From an uncultured Bacteroidales bacterium (lineage in GTDB: Bacteria; Bacteroidota; Bacteroidia; Bacteroidales; Muribaculaceae): DNA of 64,000 nucleotides. The stretch is from positions 1-64,000 of the forward strand of contig CACZHT010000007.1 of assembly GCA_902781045.1 (NCBI GenBank), in the 5' to 3' direction. Positions 31,202 to 40,575 of the stretch are shown in pieces. Under the pieces are notes generated by a model. The model was not told the origin of the DNA and made no database searches. It saw only the letters and a list, made by a program, of their open reading frames with translations. Every line of letters begins with the position of its first letter. Positions within the stretch are counted from its first letter, which is position 1. A program made the position numbers and the translations under genes.

Positions 31202-34200
31202 ATGACACTACGCAAAATATTAGTTATACTGGTCGCCATGGCGGCAATGGCACTGGCGGCTCAGCCGGTCGCACCCCGCATCCTGGCCAAGGCTGACCAG
31301 GCGGCCATGGAGCAGTGGGTGGAGCAGACCATGTCGCAACTCTCGCCGCGAGAGCGGGTGGCACAGCTCTTTGTCATGGCTGTCTCGCCGCGCGACAACG
31401 ATGCATCACGCGCGGCGGTGCGCAAGTTCGTGGCCGAAAACAAGGTGGGTGGACTCATCTACCACGAGAGCACCGTGGCCGACCAGGTGGCCATCACCAA
31501 CTATGCCCAGTCGCTGGCCGGCGTGCCGCTGCTGCTCACCATCGACGGCGAGTGGGGCGTGTCGATGAGGCTGAAGAACACCCCGCTCTTTCCGCGCAAC
31601 CTCTATCTGGGGGCCATCGACGATGACCGTCTGCTCTATGACTACGGGCGCGAGGTGGCACGTGAGATGCGCCGCCTGGGACTCCATGTCAACTTTGCCC
31701 CTGTGCTCGATGTCAACGACAACCCGCGCAATCCCGTCATCGGCACGCGTTCGTTCGGCGAGAGCCCGGAGGAGGTGGCCCGCCACGCCATCGCCTATGC
31801 GCGCGGCCTTGAGGACGGCGGTGTCCTCTCGGTGGGCAAGCACTTTCCCGGGCATGGAGCCAGCGAGGAAGACTCGCACAAGACGCTGCCCGTCATCAAC
31901 AAGAAGATGAAGGAGCTCAACACCTGCGAGTTGCTGCCCTTCCGCCGTTTCATCGACGCGGGGCTGTCGGGCATACTCACGGCTCACCTGTTTGTCCCCG
32001 CCATCGACCAGGACATGGTGCCCACCACCATGAGCCACAAGTGTGTCACAGGGCTGCTCAAGGACAAGATGGGCTTTGACGGACTCATCTTCACCGATGC
32101 GCTGACCATGGAGGGTGCCACCAAGCATCTGCGTGGCTCGGCCTGTGTCAATGCCTTGCGGGCGGGCAACGACATCATGCTCATGCCTGCCAATGCCGGT
32201 ACCGAGGTCGACGCGGTCATCGCCGCCATCGCCAACGGCACGCTCAGCCAGGACGACATCGACCGGAGGTGCCGCAAGGTGCTGTGCTACAAGTTTGCCC
32301 TGGGCCTGGCACAGACGCGTCCGGTGGCCACTGCACACGTCGAGGCCGACCTCAATGCGCCACAGGCGCAGGTGCTCATCCGCCAGATGACCGCTGCCAG
32401 CATCACCGTGGTCAAGAACAACAAGGACATCCTGCCCATCAGCAACCTGCAGAGCCGGCGCATCGCTTCGGTCACTGTGGGGGGTGACAATGGCCTCAAG
32501 GCCATGTTCCACGACCGCAGCGATGACTATGCCGAGACCCATAGCTACGACTTGCAGCCCGGACAGAGTGCCGAGGCGCTGGCGCAGCAGCTCAAGGACG
32601 GACGTTACAACGTCATTCTGGTTGCAGCACTGGCCGACGACGCAAGCACCATAGCACAGGTCAAGACCCTGGCCAAGCGATGCGACAACTTGGTGTTGTC
32701 GATTTTCAGCAAACCATACGACTTGCACTACTGGGGCAACATCATCACCAGCAGCCATGTCAAGGCTGTCGTGGTCACCTACCAGAACTCCAAATTGGCC
32801 CAGGACTATGCCGTGCAGACCATCTTTGGAGGCAATGCCGCAACGGGCAACCTGCCCATCACGCTGCACTGTGGCAGCAAGACCTATCATGCCGGCCATG
32901 GAATGCACTATGCCGCGACAAGGTTGGGCTACACCATTCCCGCCGAGGTGGGGGTCAACAACCGTCTGCTGCAACAGATTGACTCGGTGGCGCGTCTGGG
33001 CGTTCGCGAGAAGGCATTCCCGGGATGCCAGGTGATTGTGGGGCGGCACGGCAAGGTCATCTGCAAGCGCTCATACGGAGAGACCGACTTTGGCAGCGGT
33101 GTGCCTGTCGATGACAACACCATCTATGACCTGGCGTCGGTCTCCAAGGCCACGGGCGCCATCAGTGCTGTCATGAAGGCGTACGACGACGGCAAGTTCC
33201 GACTCGATGACCCGGCCAGCAGGGTCATTCCAGGCCTTCGAGACGGCGACAAAGAGGATATCACTTTCCGTGACCTGCTCTATCATGAGACCGGGCTGCC
33301 CCCGTCGCTGAGCATGTGGCAGATGATGATGGACACCGCCACCTATTCCGGACCGCTCATCAACGGCGCACCCGACGCCACACACACCATCAAAATCATG
33401 AACGGTGCCTACGGACACAAGGATGCGCGCCTGCGCAAAGACATCCTGTCCACCACGCAGACCGACCGTTTCAATATCGCCATTGCCGACGGCATCTGGG
33501 GCGGAAGGGTAACCTACGACTCCATCATGCAGCGCATCTATCACGCCACTCTGGGCAAGAAGAAGTACCTCTACAGCTGCCTCAACTTCTGCCTCCTGGC
33601 CGATGCCGTGCAGCGCATGACCCACGCGCCGCTCAATATCTTTGTCAACACCTACATCTTCGCGCCGCTGGGGGCATACCACACCATGTACCGCCCGCTC
33701 AGCAAGTTCCCGCGCGAGCAGATTGCCTACACCGAGGTCGACACTTACCTGCGCCGGCAGCACATGCGCGGTTATGTGCACGATGAGCTGGCGGCGTTCT
33801 CGGGCGGCGTGCAGGGCAATGCCGGTCTCTTCTCGACGGGCAACGACCTGGCCAAACTGCTGCAGATGTGGCTCAACGGCGGCACATACGGCGGACGACG
33901 GTTCTACAAGCCGTCGACCGTCGAGGTCTTCACCAAGCAGAAGAGCCCCAACAGCCACCGCGGACTGGGATTTGACAAACCTGTTGTCGGCAATCCCGAT
34001 GCAAGCAACACTTGCGCCGAAGCAACGCCCGAGACTTTCGGGCACACGGGATTCACTGGCACTAGCTTCTGGGTCGACCCGAAGAACGACATGTTCTACA
34101 TCTTCCTGAGCAACCGCGTCAGCCCGACGCGCAACAACCCGAACTTCGGACGCATCAGCGCACGCAGTCACATACATTCGCTCATCTATCAGAACCTGAC

Positions 34201-34207
34201 GAAGTAG
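31202..34207 (+). CDS. GH3 beta-N-acetylhexosaminidase-like domain fused to a beta-lactamase-type serine hydrolase
   Basis: 1001 residues with a signal peptide (about 1-19). The N-terminal GH3 domain (about 35-370) has the NagZ-type motif GKHFPGHGASEEDSH, with the catalytic His, and FTDALTMEGA with the nucleophile Asp. A GH3 C-terminal-like segment links to a class C beta-lactamase/penicillin-binding-type domain (about 590-1000): SxxK in LASVSKATGAIS, YxN in LYSCLNFCLLAD, HTG in FGHTGFTGTSFW. It probably acts on peptidoglycan fragments in the periplasm, combining sugar removal with peptide hydrolysis. This fusion occurs widely in Bacteroidetes. Confidence 0.9.
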   Translation: MTLRKILVILVAMAAMALAAQPVAPRILAKADQAAMEQWVEQTMSQLSPRERVAQLFVMAVSPRDNDASRAAVRKFVAENKVGGLIYHESTVADQVAITNYAQSLAGVPLLLTIDGEWGVSMRLKNTPLFPRNLYLGAIDDDRLLYDYGREVAREMRRLGLHVNFAPVLDVNDNPRNPVIGTRSFGESPEEVARHAIAYARGLEDGGVLSVGKHFPGHGASEEDSHKTLPVINKKMKELNTCELLPFRRFIDAGLSGILTAHLFVPAIDQDMVPTTMSHKCVTGLLKDKMGFDGLIFTDALTMEGATKHLRGSACVNALRAGNDIMLMPANAGTEVDAVIAAIANGTLSQDDIDRRCRKVLCYKFALGLAQTRPVATAHVEADLNAPQAQVLIRQMTAASITVVKNNKDILPISNLQSRRIASVTVGGDNGLKAMFHDRSDDYAETHSYDLQPGQSAEALAQQLKDGRYNVILVAALADDASTIAQVKTLAKRCDNLVLSIFSKPYDLHYWGNIITSSHVKAVVVTYQNSKLAQDYAVQTIFGGNAATGNLPITLHCGSKTYHAGHGMHYAATRLGYTIPAEVGVNNRLLQQIDSVARLGVREKAFPGCQVIVGRHGKVICKRSYGETDFGSGVPVDDNTIYDLASVSKATGAISAVMKAYDDGKFRLDDPASRVIPGLRDGDKEDITFRDLLYHETGLPPSLSMWQMMMDTATYSGPLINGAPDATHTIKIMNGAYGHKDARLRKDILSTTQTDRFNIAIADGIWGGRVTYDSIMQRIYHATLGKKKYLYSCLNFCLLADAVQRMTHAPLNIFVNTYIFAPLGAYHTMYRPLSKFPREQIAYTEVDTYLRRQHMRGYVHDELAAFSGGVQGNAGLFSTGNDLAKLLQMWLNGGTYGGRRFYKPSTVEVFTKQKSPNSHRGLGFDKPVVGNPDASNTCAEATPETFGHTGFTGTSFWVDPKNDMFYIFLSNRVSPTRNNPNFGRISARSHIHSLIYQNLTK

Positions 34208-34231
34208 AGCACAAACCGCTTTCTAACGTCG

Positions 34232-34269
34232 CAGAGCGCACCGAGAATCTTGTTTCTCGGTGCGCTCTG
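34232..34269. terminator. Bidirectional terminator hairpin
   Basis: A perfect 16-bp stem (34232-34247 with 34254-34269), loop TCTTGT, between convergent genes. There is no T-run, but the stem is very stable. Confidence 0.65.
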
Positions 34270-34307
34270 TGACGGCATCACCTGCCGGGCACAAACTGTG
34301 TCGACGA

Positions 34308-34865
34308 CTAGTTGTCCAACATGTTGTCGTCGGTCTGGGTCTCCTCGATGAGCACCAGTTTGCCGTTTTGCCACTCATAGAGGCTGTACCAGTAGTGGTT
34401 GTCGATGCGGAAGGTGCCCAGAATCTGATTCTTGTCGGGAAAGAACTCGGGATCCAAAATCTCGTCGAACTTCTCGACACGCACAAACTTGTGCTCTGCA
34501 TTATCCCAGACATAACCGTCGTAGGTGAAACCGCCGAAACTGTTTGTCGGGCCCAGACAAATCATCAGGTCGTACGTGCCGTCAAAGTTGATGTCATCCT
34601 CGCGGATCTCGCCAAAACCTGTCCAGTAGAGGGTGTCAAGCGGTTGTGTGGTACTCACCAGCGTGAATGAGTGGCCCATCTTGTCGGTGACAGTGGTGAC
34701 GACACTGTCGGCTATAAAGCACTGACCTTCATCATCGGCAGTGGCACACACGCGGGTCTTGAAGGTGTAATCGTCGCGCTCGGGCACATAATTCCGGGTC
34801 TGGCCCAATGACGTGGTTGCCATGACTATCAACATGGCAAACGCAATGAGAATTTTCTTGTTCAT
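34308..34865 (-). CDS. Exported hypothetical protein with an integrin-like repeat
   Basis: 185 residues from ATG 34865, with a signal peptide ending SLGQ (about 21). The middle has EDDINFDGTYDLMIC, a D.NFDG..DL pattern like XAC2610/FG-GAP-type calcium-binding loops, followed by YDGYVWDNAEHKFV. The C-terminal 50 residues form strands (FRIDNHYWYSLYEWQNGKLV). Probably a small periplasmic beta-propeller-like or lipid-binding protein; no enzymatic motif. Upstream in-frame extension to 35069 would overlap the promoter of the divergent brkB gene and was rejected. Confidence 0.7.
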   Translation of the reverse strand: MNKKILIAFAMLIVMATTSLGQTRNYVPERDDYTFKTRVCATADDEGQCFIADSVVTTVTDKMGHSFTLVSTTQPLDTLYWTGFGEIREDDINFDGTYDLMICLGPTNSFGGFTYDGYVWDNAEHKFVRVEKFDEILDPEFFPDKNQILGTFRIDNHYWYSLYEWQNGKLVLIEETQTDDNMLDN

Positions 34866-34931
34866 AGTTTCCAATATTTTTTTTGCAAATGTACAAATTC
34901 TGTGCCAAATGTGCAATAAAATGAGTGAAAA

Positions 34932-34963
34932 TTTGGCTTTTTGGGTGGTTTTCATTACTTTTG
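34932..34963 (+). promoter_or_regulatory. Promoter of the BrkB-family gene
   Basis: TTTG (34932-34935), 20 bp, TACTTTTG (34956-34963): an exact consensus. It places the transcription start near 34970 and so supports ATG 34990. Confidence 0.7.
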
Positions 34964-34989
34964 TGGGCATGATTGTCAAAACCGAGGCG

Positions 34990-36342
34990 ATGAAGCGAAA
35001 GATGGAAAAGAGCGACAGGAGGGCAGGCCAAGCGCAGGGCAGGGGACTGTGGGAGCGGCTGAGCGACAATGCAGACTACTGCATGCGGCGCGTGTGGGCC
35101 GACCCGAGCAAGTCGTGGAAGGTGCGCGCGATCAAGGTCGTCAACCTCAGTGTGCGGTCGTTCATGGACCGTGACCTGCAGATGCGGGCTGGATCGTTGA
35201 CCTACAACACCGTGCTGGCGCTGGTGCCGGCATTGGCCATGATTTTTGCCATCGCTCGTGGTTTCGGGTTCCAGAACCTGCTGCAGGGGCAGTTGATGAA
35301 CTATTTTCCCGCTCAGCGTCAAGCCTTGTCGCAGGCCTTGAACTACGTCGAGAACTACCTCTCCCAGACCTCACAGGGGGCGTTCATCGGCATCGGTCTG
35401 GTGGTGCTGCTGTGGACCCTGCTCTCGCTGATGAACAATGTCGAGGACGCATTCAATGGGGTATGGGGAATCACTAGGGGCAGGTCGATGGTTCGCAAGT
35501 TCACCGATTACACTGCGCTGATGCTGTTGCTGCCGGTGCTGATGGTGTGCACCACCGGCATCGAGGTGCTCATGAGCGACACTGTGCAGCAGGTGCTGGC
35601 CGACGACTTCCTGTCGCCGGTGGCGCGGATGGTGTTGAGATTTGTGCCGTGGCTCATCACGTGGCTGGTGTTTACGGCGGCCTTCTCCATCATTCCCAAC
35701 ACGCGCGTCAACCTGTCTAGTGCGCTGTGGTCGGGACTCATGTGCTCGGTGGCCTTTCATCTGCTGCAATGGCTCTTTGTCACCGGACAGGTCTATGTGT
35801 CGAAGTACAACGCCATCTACGGCAGCTTTGCCTTCCTGCCGCTGCTGCTGGTGTGGCTGCAGCTCACGTGGCTCATCACGCTGTCGGGTGTGGCGCTGAC
35901 CTACGCCGGGCAGAACTACTACAACTTCGCCCACAGCGAGCAAGCGGCTGGCATCTCGACACGATATGCCGATGAACTGGCACTGGGCATCCTGGCCATG
36001 GCCGCGCAGCGGTTCAGCGAGCGCAAGCCGCCACTGACAAGCAACGAACTGATGGCCGACATCGACCTGCCAAGCGTGCTGGCCGACAAGCTGCTGGACC
36101 GATTGACGCGGGCGGGACTGCTCACGCCTGTCGGTGACAGTGACACACGGGCATTCGTGCCGGCCTATGATGTCGCTCAACTCACGGTAAGTGATGCGCT
36201 GGATGCGTTGTCACAACTTGGCAACTCTGACTTTATCTCCGCTGCCAATACGCGTTTCAGCAAGCTGCGGAACCACATGCGGCAGATGCGTGTCGCACAG
36301 TTGGAGCAAGGAGGCGAATTGCTGGTGCGCGACCTGCTGTGA
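34990..36342 (+). CDS. YihY/BrkB family membrane protein
   Basis: 450 residues. Six membrane helices (about 65-330) follow the YihY pattern: MRAGSLTYNTVLALVPALAM in helix 1, WTLLSLMNNVEDAFNGVWGI, and LPLLLVWLQLTWLITLSGVA in the last helices. The C-terminal 100 residues are a soluble winged-helix-like domain (LALGILAMAAQRFS... DLPSVLADKLLDRLTRAGLL). The once-supposed RNase BN role of the family is not accepted; its true function is unknown. ATG 34990 follows from the promoter position. Upstream in-frame codons to 34813 would lie before the promoter. Confidence 0.85.
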   Translation: MKRKMEKSDRRAGQAQGRGLWERLSDNADYCMRRVWADPSKSWKVRAIKVVNLSVRSFMDRDLQMRAGSLTYNTVLALVPALAMIFAIARGFGFQNLLQGQLMNYFPAQRQALSQALNYVENYLSQTSQGAFIGIGLVVLLWTLLSLMNNVEDAFNGVWGITRGRSMVRKFTDYTALMLLLPVLMVCTTGIEVLMSDTVQQVLADDFLSPVARMVLRFVPWLITWLVFTAAFSIIPNTRVNLSSALWSGLMCSVAFHLLQWLFVTGQVYVSKYNAIYGSFAFLPLLLVWLQLTWLITLSGVALTYAGQNYYNFAHSEQAAGISTRYADELALGILAMAAQRFSERKPPLTSNELMADIDLPSVLADKLLDRLTRAGLLTPVGDSDTRAFVPAYDVAQLTVSDALDALSQLGNSDFISAANTRFSKLRNHMRQMRVAQLEQGGELLVRDLL

Positions 36343-36371
36343 CAAGCACTGCAGCCCCCGCTGTAGCACAA

Positions 36372-36403
36372 AAAAGCCTGTAGTCTTGTGACTACAGGCT
36401 TTT
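36372..36403. terminator. Bidirectional terminator
   Basis: AAAAGCCTGTAGTC-TTGT-GACTACAGGCTTTT, a 14-bp perfect stem with A- and T-runs at its ends, between convergent genes. Confidence 0.85.
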
Positions 36404-36428
36404 CTATGATGTAATGCAAGCTGTGTTG

Positions 36429-37403
36429 TCACCGCATGAGCAGGTAGACGGTGTAGGCCACATAGCACAGCAGGAATATCACACCCTCAATGCGGTCAAA
36501 GCGGTGCTTGCCGAACGTGAACACCACCAGATAGGTCATCACACTGGCCACCAGCACCACCAGATAGTCAACAAGGTTGATGTTGACCAGCGTGATGGGC
36601 TTGACTGTGGCCGAAACACCCAGAATGAACAGGATGTTGAACACGTTGCTGCCCAGCACATTGCCCAGGGCAAGCTGAGGATTGTTCTTGCAGGCGGCCA
36701 CGATGGCGGTGATCAGCTCGGGCAGCGAGGTGCCCACTGCCACAATCGTGATGGCAATCACGGCCTCGCTCATGCCCCAGGCGCGGGCCAGGTTCTTGGC
36801 CGAGTCCAGGAACAGGTTGCCACCGAAAATCAGGCCGGCCAGCGAGGCCAGGGCAATGCACCACAGCAGCACTGGCGACTTGCCGGTAAACTTGCTCTTT
36901 GTCTCTTCTTCGGCTTCCTGAATGGCCTCCTGCGGGTTCTTCCCCTTGCCGATGATGACATAGCACATATAGGCAACAAACAGCACCAGGAAGAAGATGC
37001 CATCGAGGCGGGACACGATGTTCTCCCGCAGCCCGGGCATCAATTTGTCGTTGGCGAGCAACAACAGCATCACCGAGGCAAAGATGCCGAACGGGATGTC
37101 ACGGCGTTGGGTGGTGCGCTCGATGGCAAACGGCAGGATGGTGGCCGACACGCCCAGAATGAGCAGGATGTTGGCGATGTTGCTGCCCACGACGTTGCCC
37201 ATGGCGATGTCGCCGTTGCCGCTCAAGGCCGACGACACGCCGACAAACAGCTCGGGCGACGAGGTGCCCATGCCCACGATGGTCAGGCCGATGATGAAGT
37301 TGGAAATCTTGGCTCGCTGGGCGATAGCCACTGACGAGTCGACCAGCAGGTCGGCAGCCACGAGCAACAGACCCAATCCTAAAATGAGAAATAGGTAATC
37401 CAT
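36429..37403 (-). CDS. Calcium/sodium antiporter (CaCA family)
   Basis: 324 residues with ten predicted membrane helices in two inverted halves. Each half has a family alpha-repeat: LTIVGMGTSSPELFVGVSSA (about 44-63) and ITIVAVGTSLPELITAIVAA (about 205-225), each with the ion-binding Glu; GNVVGSNIANILLILG and GNVLGSNVFNILFILG follow. It resembles YrbG-type inner-membrane exchangers. An acidic/Lys loop (about 155-175) separates the halves. It is a single gene between a terminator and fabD. Confidence 0.93.
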   Translation of the reverse strand: MDYLFLILGLGLLLVAADLLVDSSVAIAQRAKISNFIIGLTIVGMGTSSPELFVGVSSALSGNGDIAMGNVVGSNIANILLILGVSATILPFAIERTTQRRDIPFGIFASVMLLLLANDKLMPGLRENIVSRLDGIFFLVLFVAYMCYVIIGKGKNPQEAIQEAEEETKSKFTGKSPVLLWCIALASLAGLIFGGNLFLDSAKNLARAWGMSEAVIAITIVAVGTSLPELITAIVAACKNNPQLALGNVLGSNVFNILFILGVSATVKPITLVNINLVDYLVVLVASVMTYLVVFTFGKHRFDRIEGVIFLLCYVAYTVYLLMR

Positions 37404-37475
37404 AATCTATCGCACTGTTCTTAAAGCACAATGCACAATCACTAGCTGTGACTGTGCATTGCGGATGATTTCAAC

Positions 37476-38354
37476 TCACTGACGGCCTGTGACGGTCACG
37501 TCGCGGTAGGTGCGGCCGATGAGGCCTTGCAGCACCTTGCCAGGACCCAGCTCCTCGGCCTCGGTCATGCCGTCGGCAACCATCGCTGCCATGATATGGC
37601 TCCAGCGCACGGGAGCGGTCAGCTGCTTGACCAAGTTGGCCTTGATCTCGGCGGGGTCGGTGTGAGGCTTGGCGTCGACGTTCTGGTAGATGGGGCAGCG
37701 GGGCACCATGAACTCGGCAGCGTCGATGGCCTGGGCCAACTCGGCGCGCGCGGGCTCCATCAGCGGCGAGTGGAACGCACCGCCGACCTTGAGAGGCAAT
37801 GCGCGCTTGGCACCGGCCTCCTTGAATTTGGCACATGCGGCCTCGATGGCCTCGAACTCGCCCGAAATCACCACCTGGCCGGGGCTGTTGTAGTTGGCGG
37901 GCACGCACACGCCGGGGATGGTGGCGCAGATTTCCTCAACCTTCTCGTCGGGCAGGCCGATGATGGCGGCCATCGTGCTGGGAGCGGCCTCGCAGGCTTT
38001 CTGCATGGCCAGCGCGCGGGCCTCGACCAGCTTCAGACCCTGCTCAAACGACAGGGCACCGGCGGCGACGAGGGCGCTGAACTCGCCCAGCGAGTGACCC
38101 GCCACCATGTCGGGCTTGAACTCGTCGCCCATGGTCAGGGCCAGAACAACAGAGTGCAGGAACACGGCAGGTTGCGTGACCTTGGTCTGCTTGAGGTCGT
38201 CCTCGGTGCCGTCAAACATCAGGTCAGTGATGCGGAAGCCCAGCACCTCGTTGGCCTTCTCAAACAGCTCCTTGGCCTTTGCGTTGTTGTCATACAGGTC
38301 TTTGCCCATGCCCACAAACTGTGAGCCTTGTCCGGGAAATACAAATGCTTTCAT
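37476..38354 (-). CDS. fabD: Malonyl-CoA:ACP transacylase
   Basis: 292 residues, full length. It transfers malonate from CoA to acyl carrier protein for fatty-acid synthesis. The N-terminal FVFPGQGSQFVGMG and the nucleophile Ser in VAGHSLGEFSALVAAGAL (Ser about 90) are clear. The Arg of EARALAMQ and the His of GGAFHSPLMEPA complete the active site, and the late Q..NVDA segment is present. It is transcribed away from tatA, alone or with unseen signals. Confidence 0.96.
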   Translation of the reverse strand: MKAFVFPGQGSQFVGMGKDLYDNNAKAKELFEKANEVLGFRITDLMFDGTEDDLKQTKVTQPAVFLHSVVLALTMGDEFKPDMVAGHSLGEFSALVAAGALSFEQGLKLVEARALAMQKACEAAPSTMAAIIGLPDEKVEEICATIPGVCVPANYNSPGQVVISGEFEAIEAACAKFKEAGAKRALPLKVGGAFHSPLMEPARAELAQAIDAAEFMVPRCPIYQNVDAKPHTDPAEIKANLVKQLTAPVRWSHIMAAMVADGMTEAEELGPGKVLQGLIGRTYRDVTVTGRQ

Positions 38355-38437
38355 TCTATTCGTTTAGTTTAGTGTTTCGTTTTGAGGGTGCAAAAGTAAT
38401 CAATTCTGCCCACATGAGTGCAAAAAACGCGCCAAAA

Positions 38438-38469
38438 TTTGCCCATGTCGCCCCGAACAAGTAATTTTG
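38438..38469 (+). promoter_or_regulatory. Promoter of tatA-tatC
   Basis: TTTG (38438-38441), 20 bp, TAATTTTG (38462-38469). tatA starts 62 bp downstream. Confidence 0.7.
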
Positions 38470-38531
38470 TGCCTGTTTTCGGGCGGGAGGAGCCTGGCCC
38501 ATGACATGATAACTACAAAATAGTGACAGAT

Positions 38532-38723
38532 ATGATAATGATGATTATGGGATGGCAATGGATTGCCATCGTCGTGGTGGTGCTGCTGCTCTTCGGCGGC
38601 AAGAAGATTCCGGAACTGATGCAAGGCCTGGGAAAGGGCATGAGCGCGTTCAAGAAAGGACTCAACGAGGTCGAGGAGGAGATGAACAAACCCGTCGACG
38701 AAACCAAGAAGCTCGACAAGTAG
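38532..38723 (+). CDS. tatA: Twin-arginine translocase subunit TatA/E
   Basis: 63 residues. One N-terminal membrane helix with [22 protein letters not shown] is followed by an amphipathic helix ([20 protein letters not shown]) and a short charged tail, the complete TatA plan including the FGxKKIPEL hinge. It forms the pore ring of the Tat system, which exports folded proteins. ATG 38532 was preferred to GTG 38523. tatC follows after 4 bp. Confidence 0.93.
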   Translation: MIMMIMGWQWIAIVVVVLLLFGGKKIPELMQGLGKGMSAFKKGLNEVEEEMNKPVDETKKLDK

Positions 38724-38727
38724 CAAG

Positions 38728-39525
38728 GTGGCTGAGGAGGACTTGAAGGAGATGTCCTTCTGGGAGCATCTGGACGCCCTGAGGGGGGTCCTGATCAAAA
38801 TCGCAGTGGTGCTGGTCATCGCAGCGGTGGCATTGTTCATCTGGATGCCTGACATCTTCGACCGCGTCATCCTGGCTCCGTGCAACGGCGACTTCGCGCT
38901 CTACCGATGGATAGACACGATGGCAAAGGCCATCCCCGGGATGCCACAACTGGGAGGAGACTTCCATGTCGACCTGATCAACATACAGCTGGCTTCGCAG
39001 CTCTACATACACCTGAGCACGTCGTTCTGGCTGGCCGTGGTGCTCACATTCCCCATCATCCTCTATCTGCTGTGGACGTTCATCGCACCGGCGCTCTACC
39101 AGAACGAGCGACGCGGGGTGAAGCGCGCCTTCCTCTTCGGGGTGCTGATGTTTTATCTGGGGGTAGCTGTGGGGTATTATATGGTGTTCCCCATCATCCT
39201 GCGTTTCCTGGCCGACTATCATGTGAGTGCCATGGTCCCCAACCAGGTGTCGCTCGACAGCTACATGGACACGTTCCTGATGATGGTGTTCTTTATGGGG
39301 GTGGTCTTCGAGCTCCCCTTGCTCTCATGGCTGCTGGGCAGTGTGGGGGTGTTGCACCGGGGGTTCTTTGCCCGCTACCGCCGTCATGCCATCGTCGCGC
39401 TGGTGGTGCTGGCTGCCATGATTACTCCCACGGGCGACCTGTTCACCCTGGCTGTGGTGTTCTTGCCGTTATATGTCCTCTATGAGGTGAGCGCGTTGCT
39501 CGTGCCGGCTGAAGTTAAGGAATGA
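38728..39525 (+). CDS. tatC: Twin-arginine translocase subunit TatC
   Basis: 265 residues with six membrane helices. The N-terminal signature EMSFWEHLDALRGVLIKI forms part of the signal-peptide (RR) binding site; FIAPALYQNERRGVKRAFLF (about 113-132, with the Glu/Lys region) and LPLLSWLLGSVGVLHRGFFARYRRHAIV are also typical. The start is GTG 38728, 4 bp after tatA; no closer ATG precedes the signature. With tatA it makes a minimal two-gene Tat system (no tatB), the usual Bacteroidetes arrangement. Confidence 0.95.
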   Translation: MAEEDLKEMSFWEHLDALRGVLIKIAVVLVIAAVALFIWMPDIFDRVILAPCNGDFALYRWIDTMAKAIPGMPQLGGDFHVDLINIQLASQLYIHLSTSFWLAVVLTFPIILYLLWTFIAPALYQNERRGVKRAFLFGVLMFYLGVAVGYYMVFPIILRFLADYHVSAMVPNQVSLDSYMDTFLMMVFFMGVVFELPLLSWLLGSVGVLHRGFFARYRRHAIVALVVLAAMITPTGDLFTLAVVFLPLYVLYEVSALLVPAEVKE

Positions 39526-39645
39526 ACCCTCTAGTTTTGCTTTAACAAACCAACTTTACATTTTAACTTTATGTTTTGTGGCTCAAAGTCCACAAAATCA
39601 GATTGGTTATCAATTTATAACCCTCAACTCCTAATTCTTAATCAA

Positions 39646-40509
39646 GTGAATCCTATCCTGCTCGTAATACCGATTCTTTCCATCCTGATGTTTGACTTGG
39701 GCTTGACCCTGCGGCTGGGCGACTTCAAGTTGCTGGCGCAGCGGCCTATGCCCGTGGCCATTGGCCTCGTGGGCCAGCTGGTGGTGCTGCCTCTTATCGC
39801 TTATGCTCTGGCTGTGCTGTTTCAGCTGCCGCCCTTGTTCTTTGTGGGCTTGGTGCTGATTGCCTGCTGTCCCGGTGGGAGCTCGAGCAATGTGTTCTCG
39901 ATGCTCGCAGGGGGCGATGTGGCACTGTCGGTGACGCTGACGGCATTGAGCAGTGTCATCACGCTGGTGACTGTCCCCGTCGTCCTGGCAGGGGCGGTGG
40001 CGGCCAGTGGGGCAGAGGCGGTCGGGGCAGTGCATCTGCCTGTTGGCAACCTGCTCGTGCAGAACATCGTGCTCATGGCGGTGCCCATCGCTCTGGGCGT
40101 GGCAGTCAAGCACTGGTGGCCCGCCGCAGCAGCCTCCATGGCGCGGGTGCTGGGCAAGGTGGCTTTCCCGGCCCTGATGTTGCTGGCCGGCATCTTCTTT
40201 GTACAACACAAGGACACGATAATTGACAACTTCGGACAACTGGGCTCATGTGTGCTGGCCTTGATCTTGCTGGCCATCGGTGTGGCATCGTTGCTCTCGC
40301 GGCTGTCGCGACTCTCGCGGCAGGTGCGCCGCACCATCGTCATCGAGGTGGGCATGCAGAACGCTGCCCAGGCCATCGCCATCGCCTCAAGCCCCTTTAT
40401 CTTCGACAACCCGGTCATCGCCACCCCCGCCATCATCTATGCCCTGATGATGAACCTGGTGCTGCTCACCTATGTCGCTATCATCAAAATGCAAAAAAGC
40501 CATCATTAA
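39646..40509 (+). CDS. Bile acid:sodium symporter (BASS) family transporter
   Basis: 287 residues from GTG 39646, about nine to ten membrane helices. Family patterns: ILMFDLGLTLRLGDFKLL in helix 1, LIACCPGGSSSNVFSMLAGGDVALS (the sodium-binding crossover region) and IEVGMQNAAQAIAIASSPF (second crossover). Members carry bile acids, pantoate, pyruvate or other organic anions with sodium; the substrate is unknown here. An in-frame ATG at 39571 would add 25 residues, but these look like translated spacer sequence and the family begins close to helix 1. Confidence 0.88.
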   Translation: MNPILLVIPILSILMFDLGLTLRLGDFKLLAQRPMPVAIGLVGQLVVLPLIAYALAVLFQLPPLFFVGLVLIACCPGGSSSNVFSMLAGGDVALSVTLTALSSVITLVTVPVVLAGAVAASGAEAVGAVHLPVGNLLVQNIVLMAVPIALGVAVKHWWPAAAASMARVLGKVAFPALMLLAGIFFVQHKDTIIDNFGQLGSCVLALILLAIGVASLLSRLSRLSRQVRRTIVIEVGMQNAAQAIAIASSPFIFDNPVIATPAIIYALMMNLVLLTYVAIIKMQKSHH

Positions 40510-40550
40510 AGGCGACCGCCCCAGCGGCAGCCGTACACACGGACGTCTAT

Positions 40551-40569
40551 GCCAAGGCCGCGCCTTGGC
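40551..40569. repeat. GCC/GGC palindrome between convergent genes
   Basis: GCCAAGGC-CGC-GCCTTGGC, an 8-bp perfect stem 42 bp after the symporter stop. It may act as a transcript end for both genes. It resembles the REP hairpins of the 48-49-kb transposase region. Confidence 0.5.
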
Positions 40570-40575
40570 CATGGT

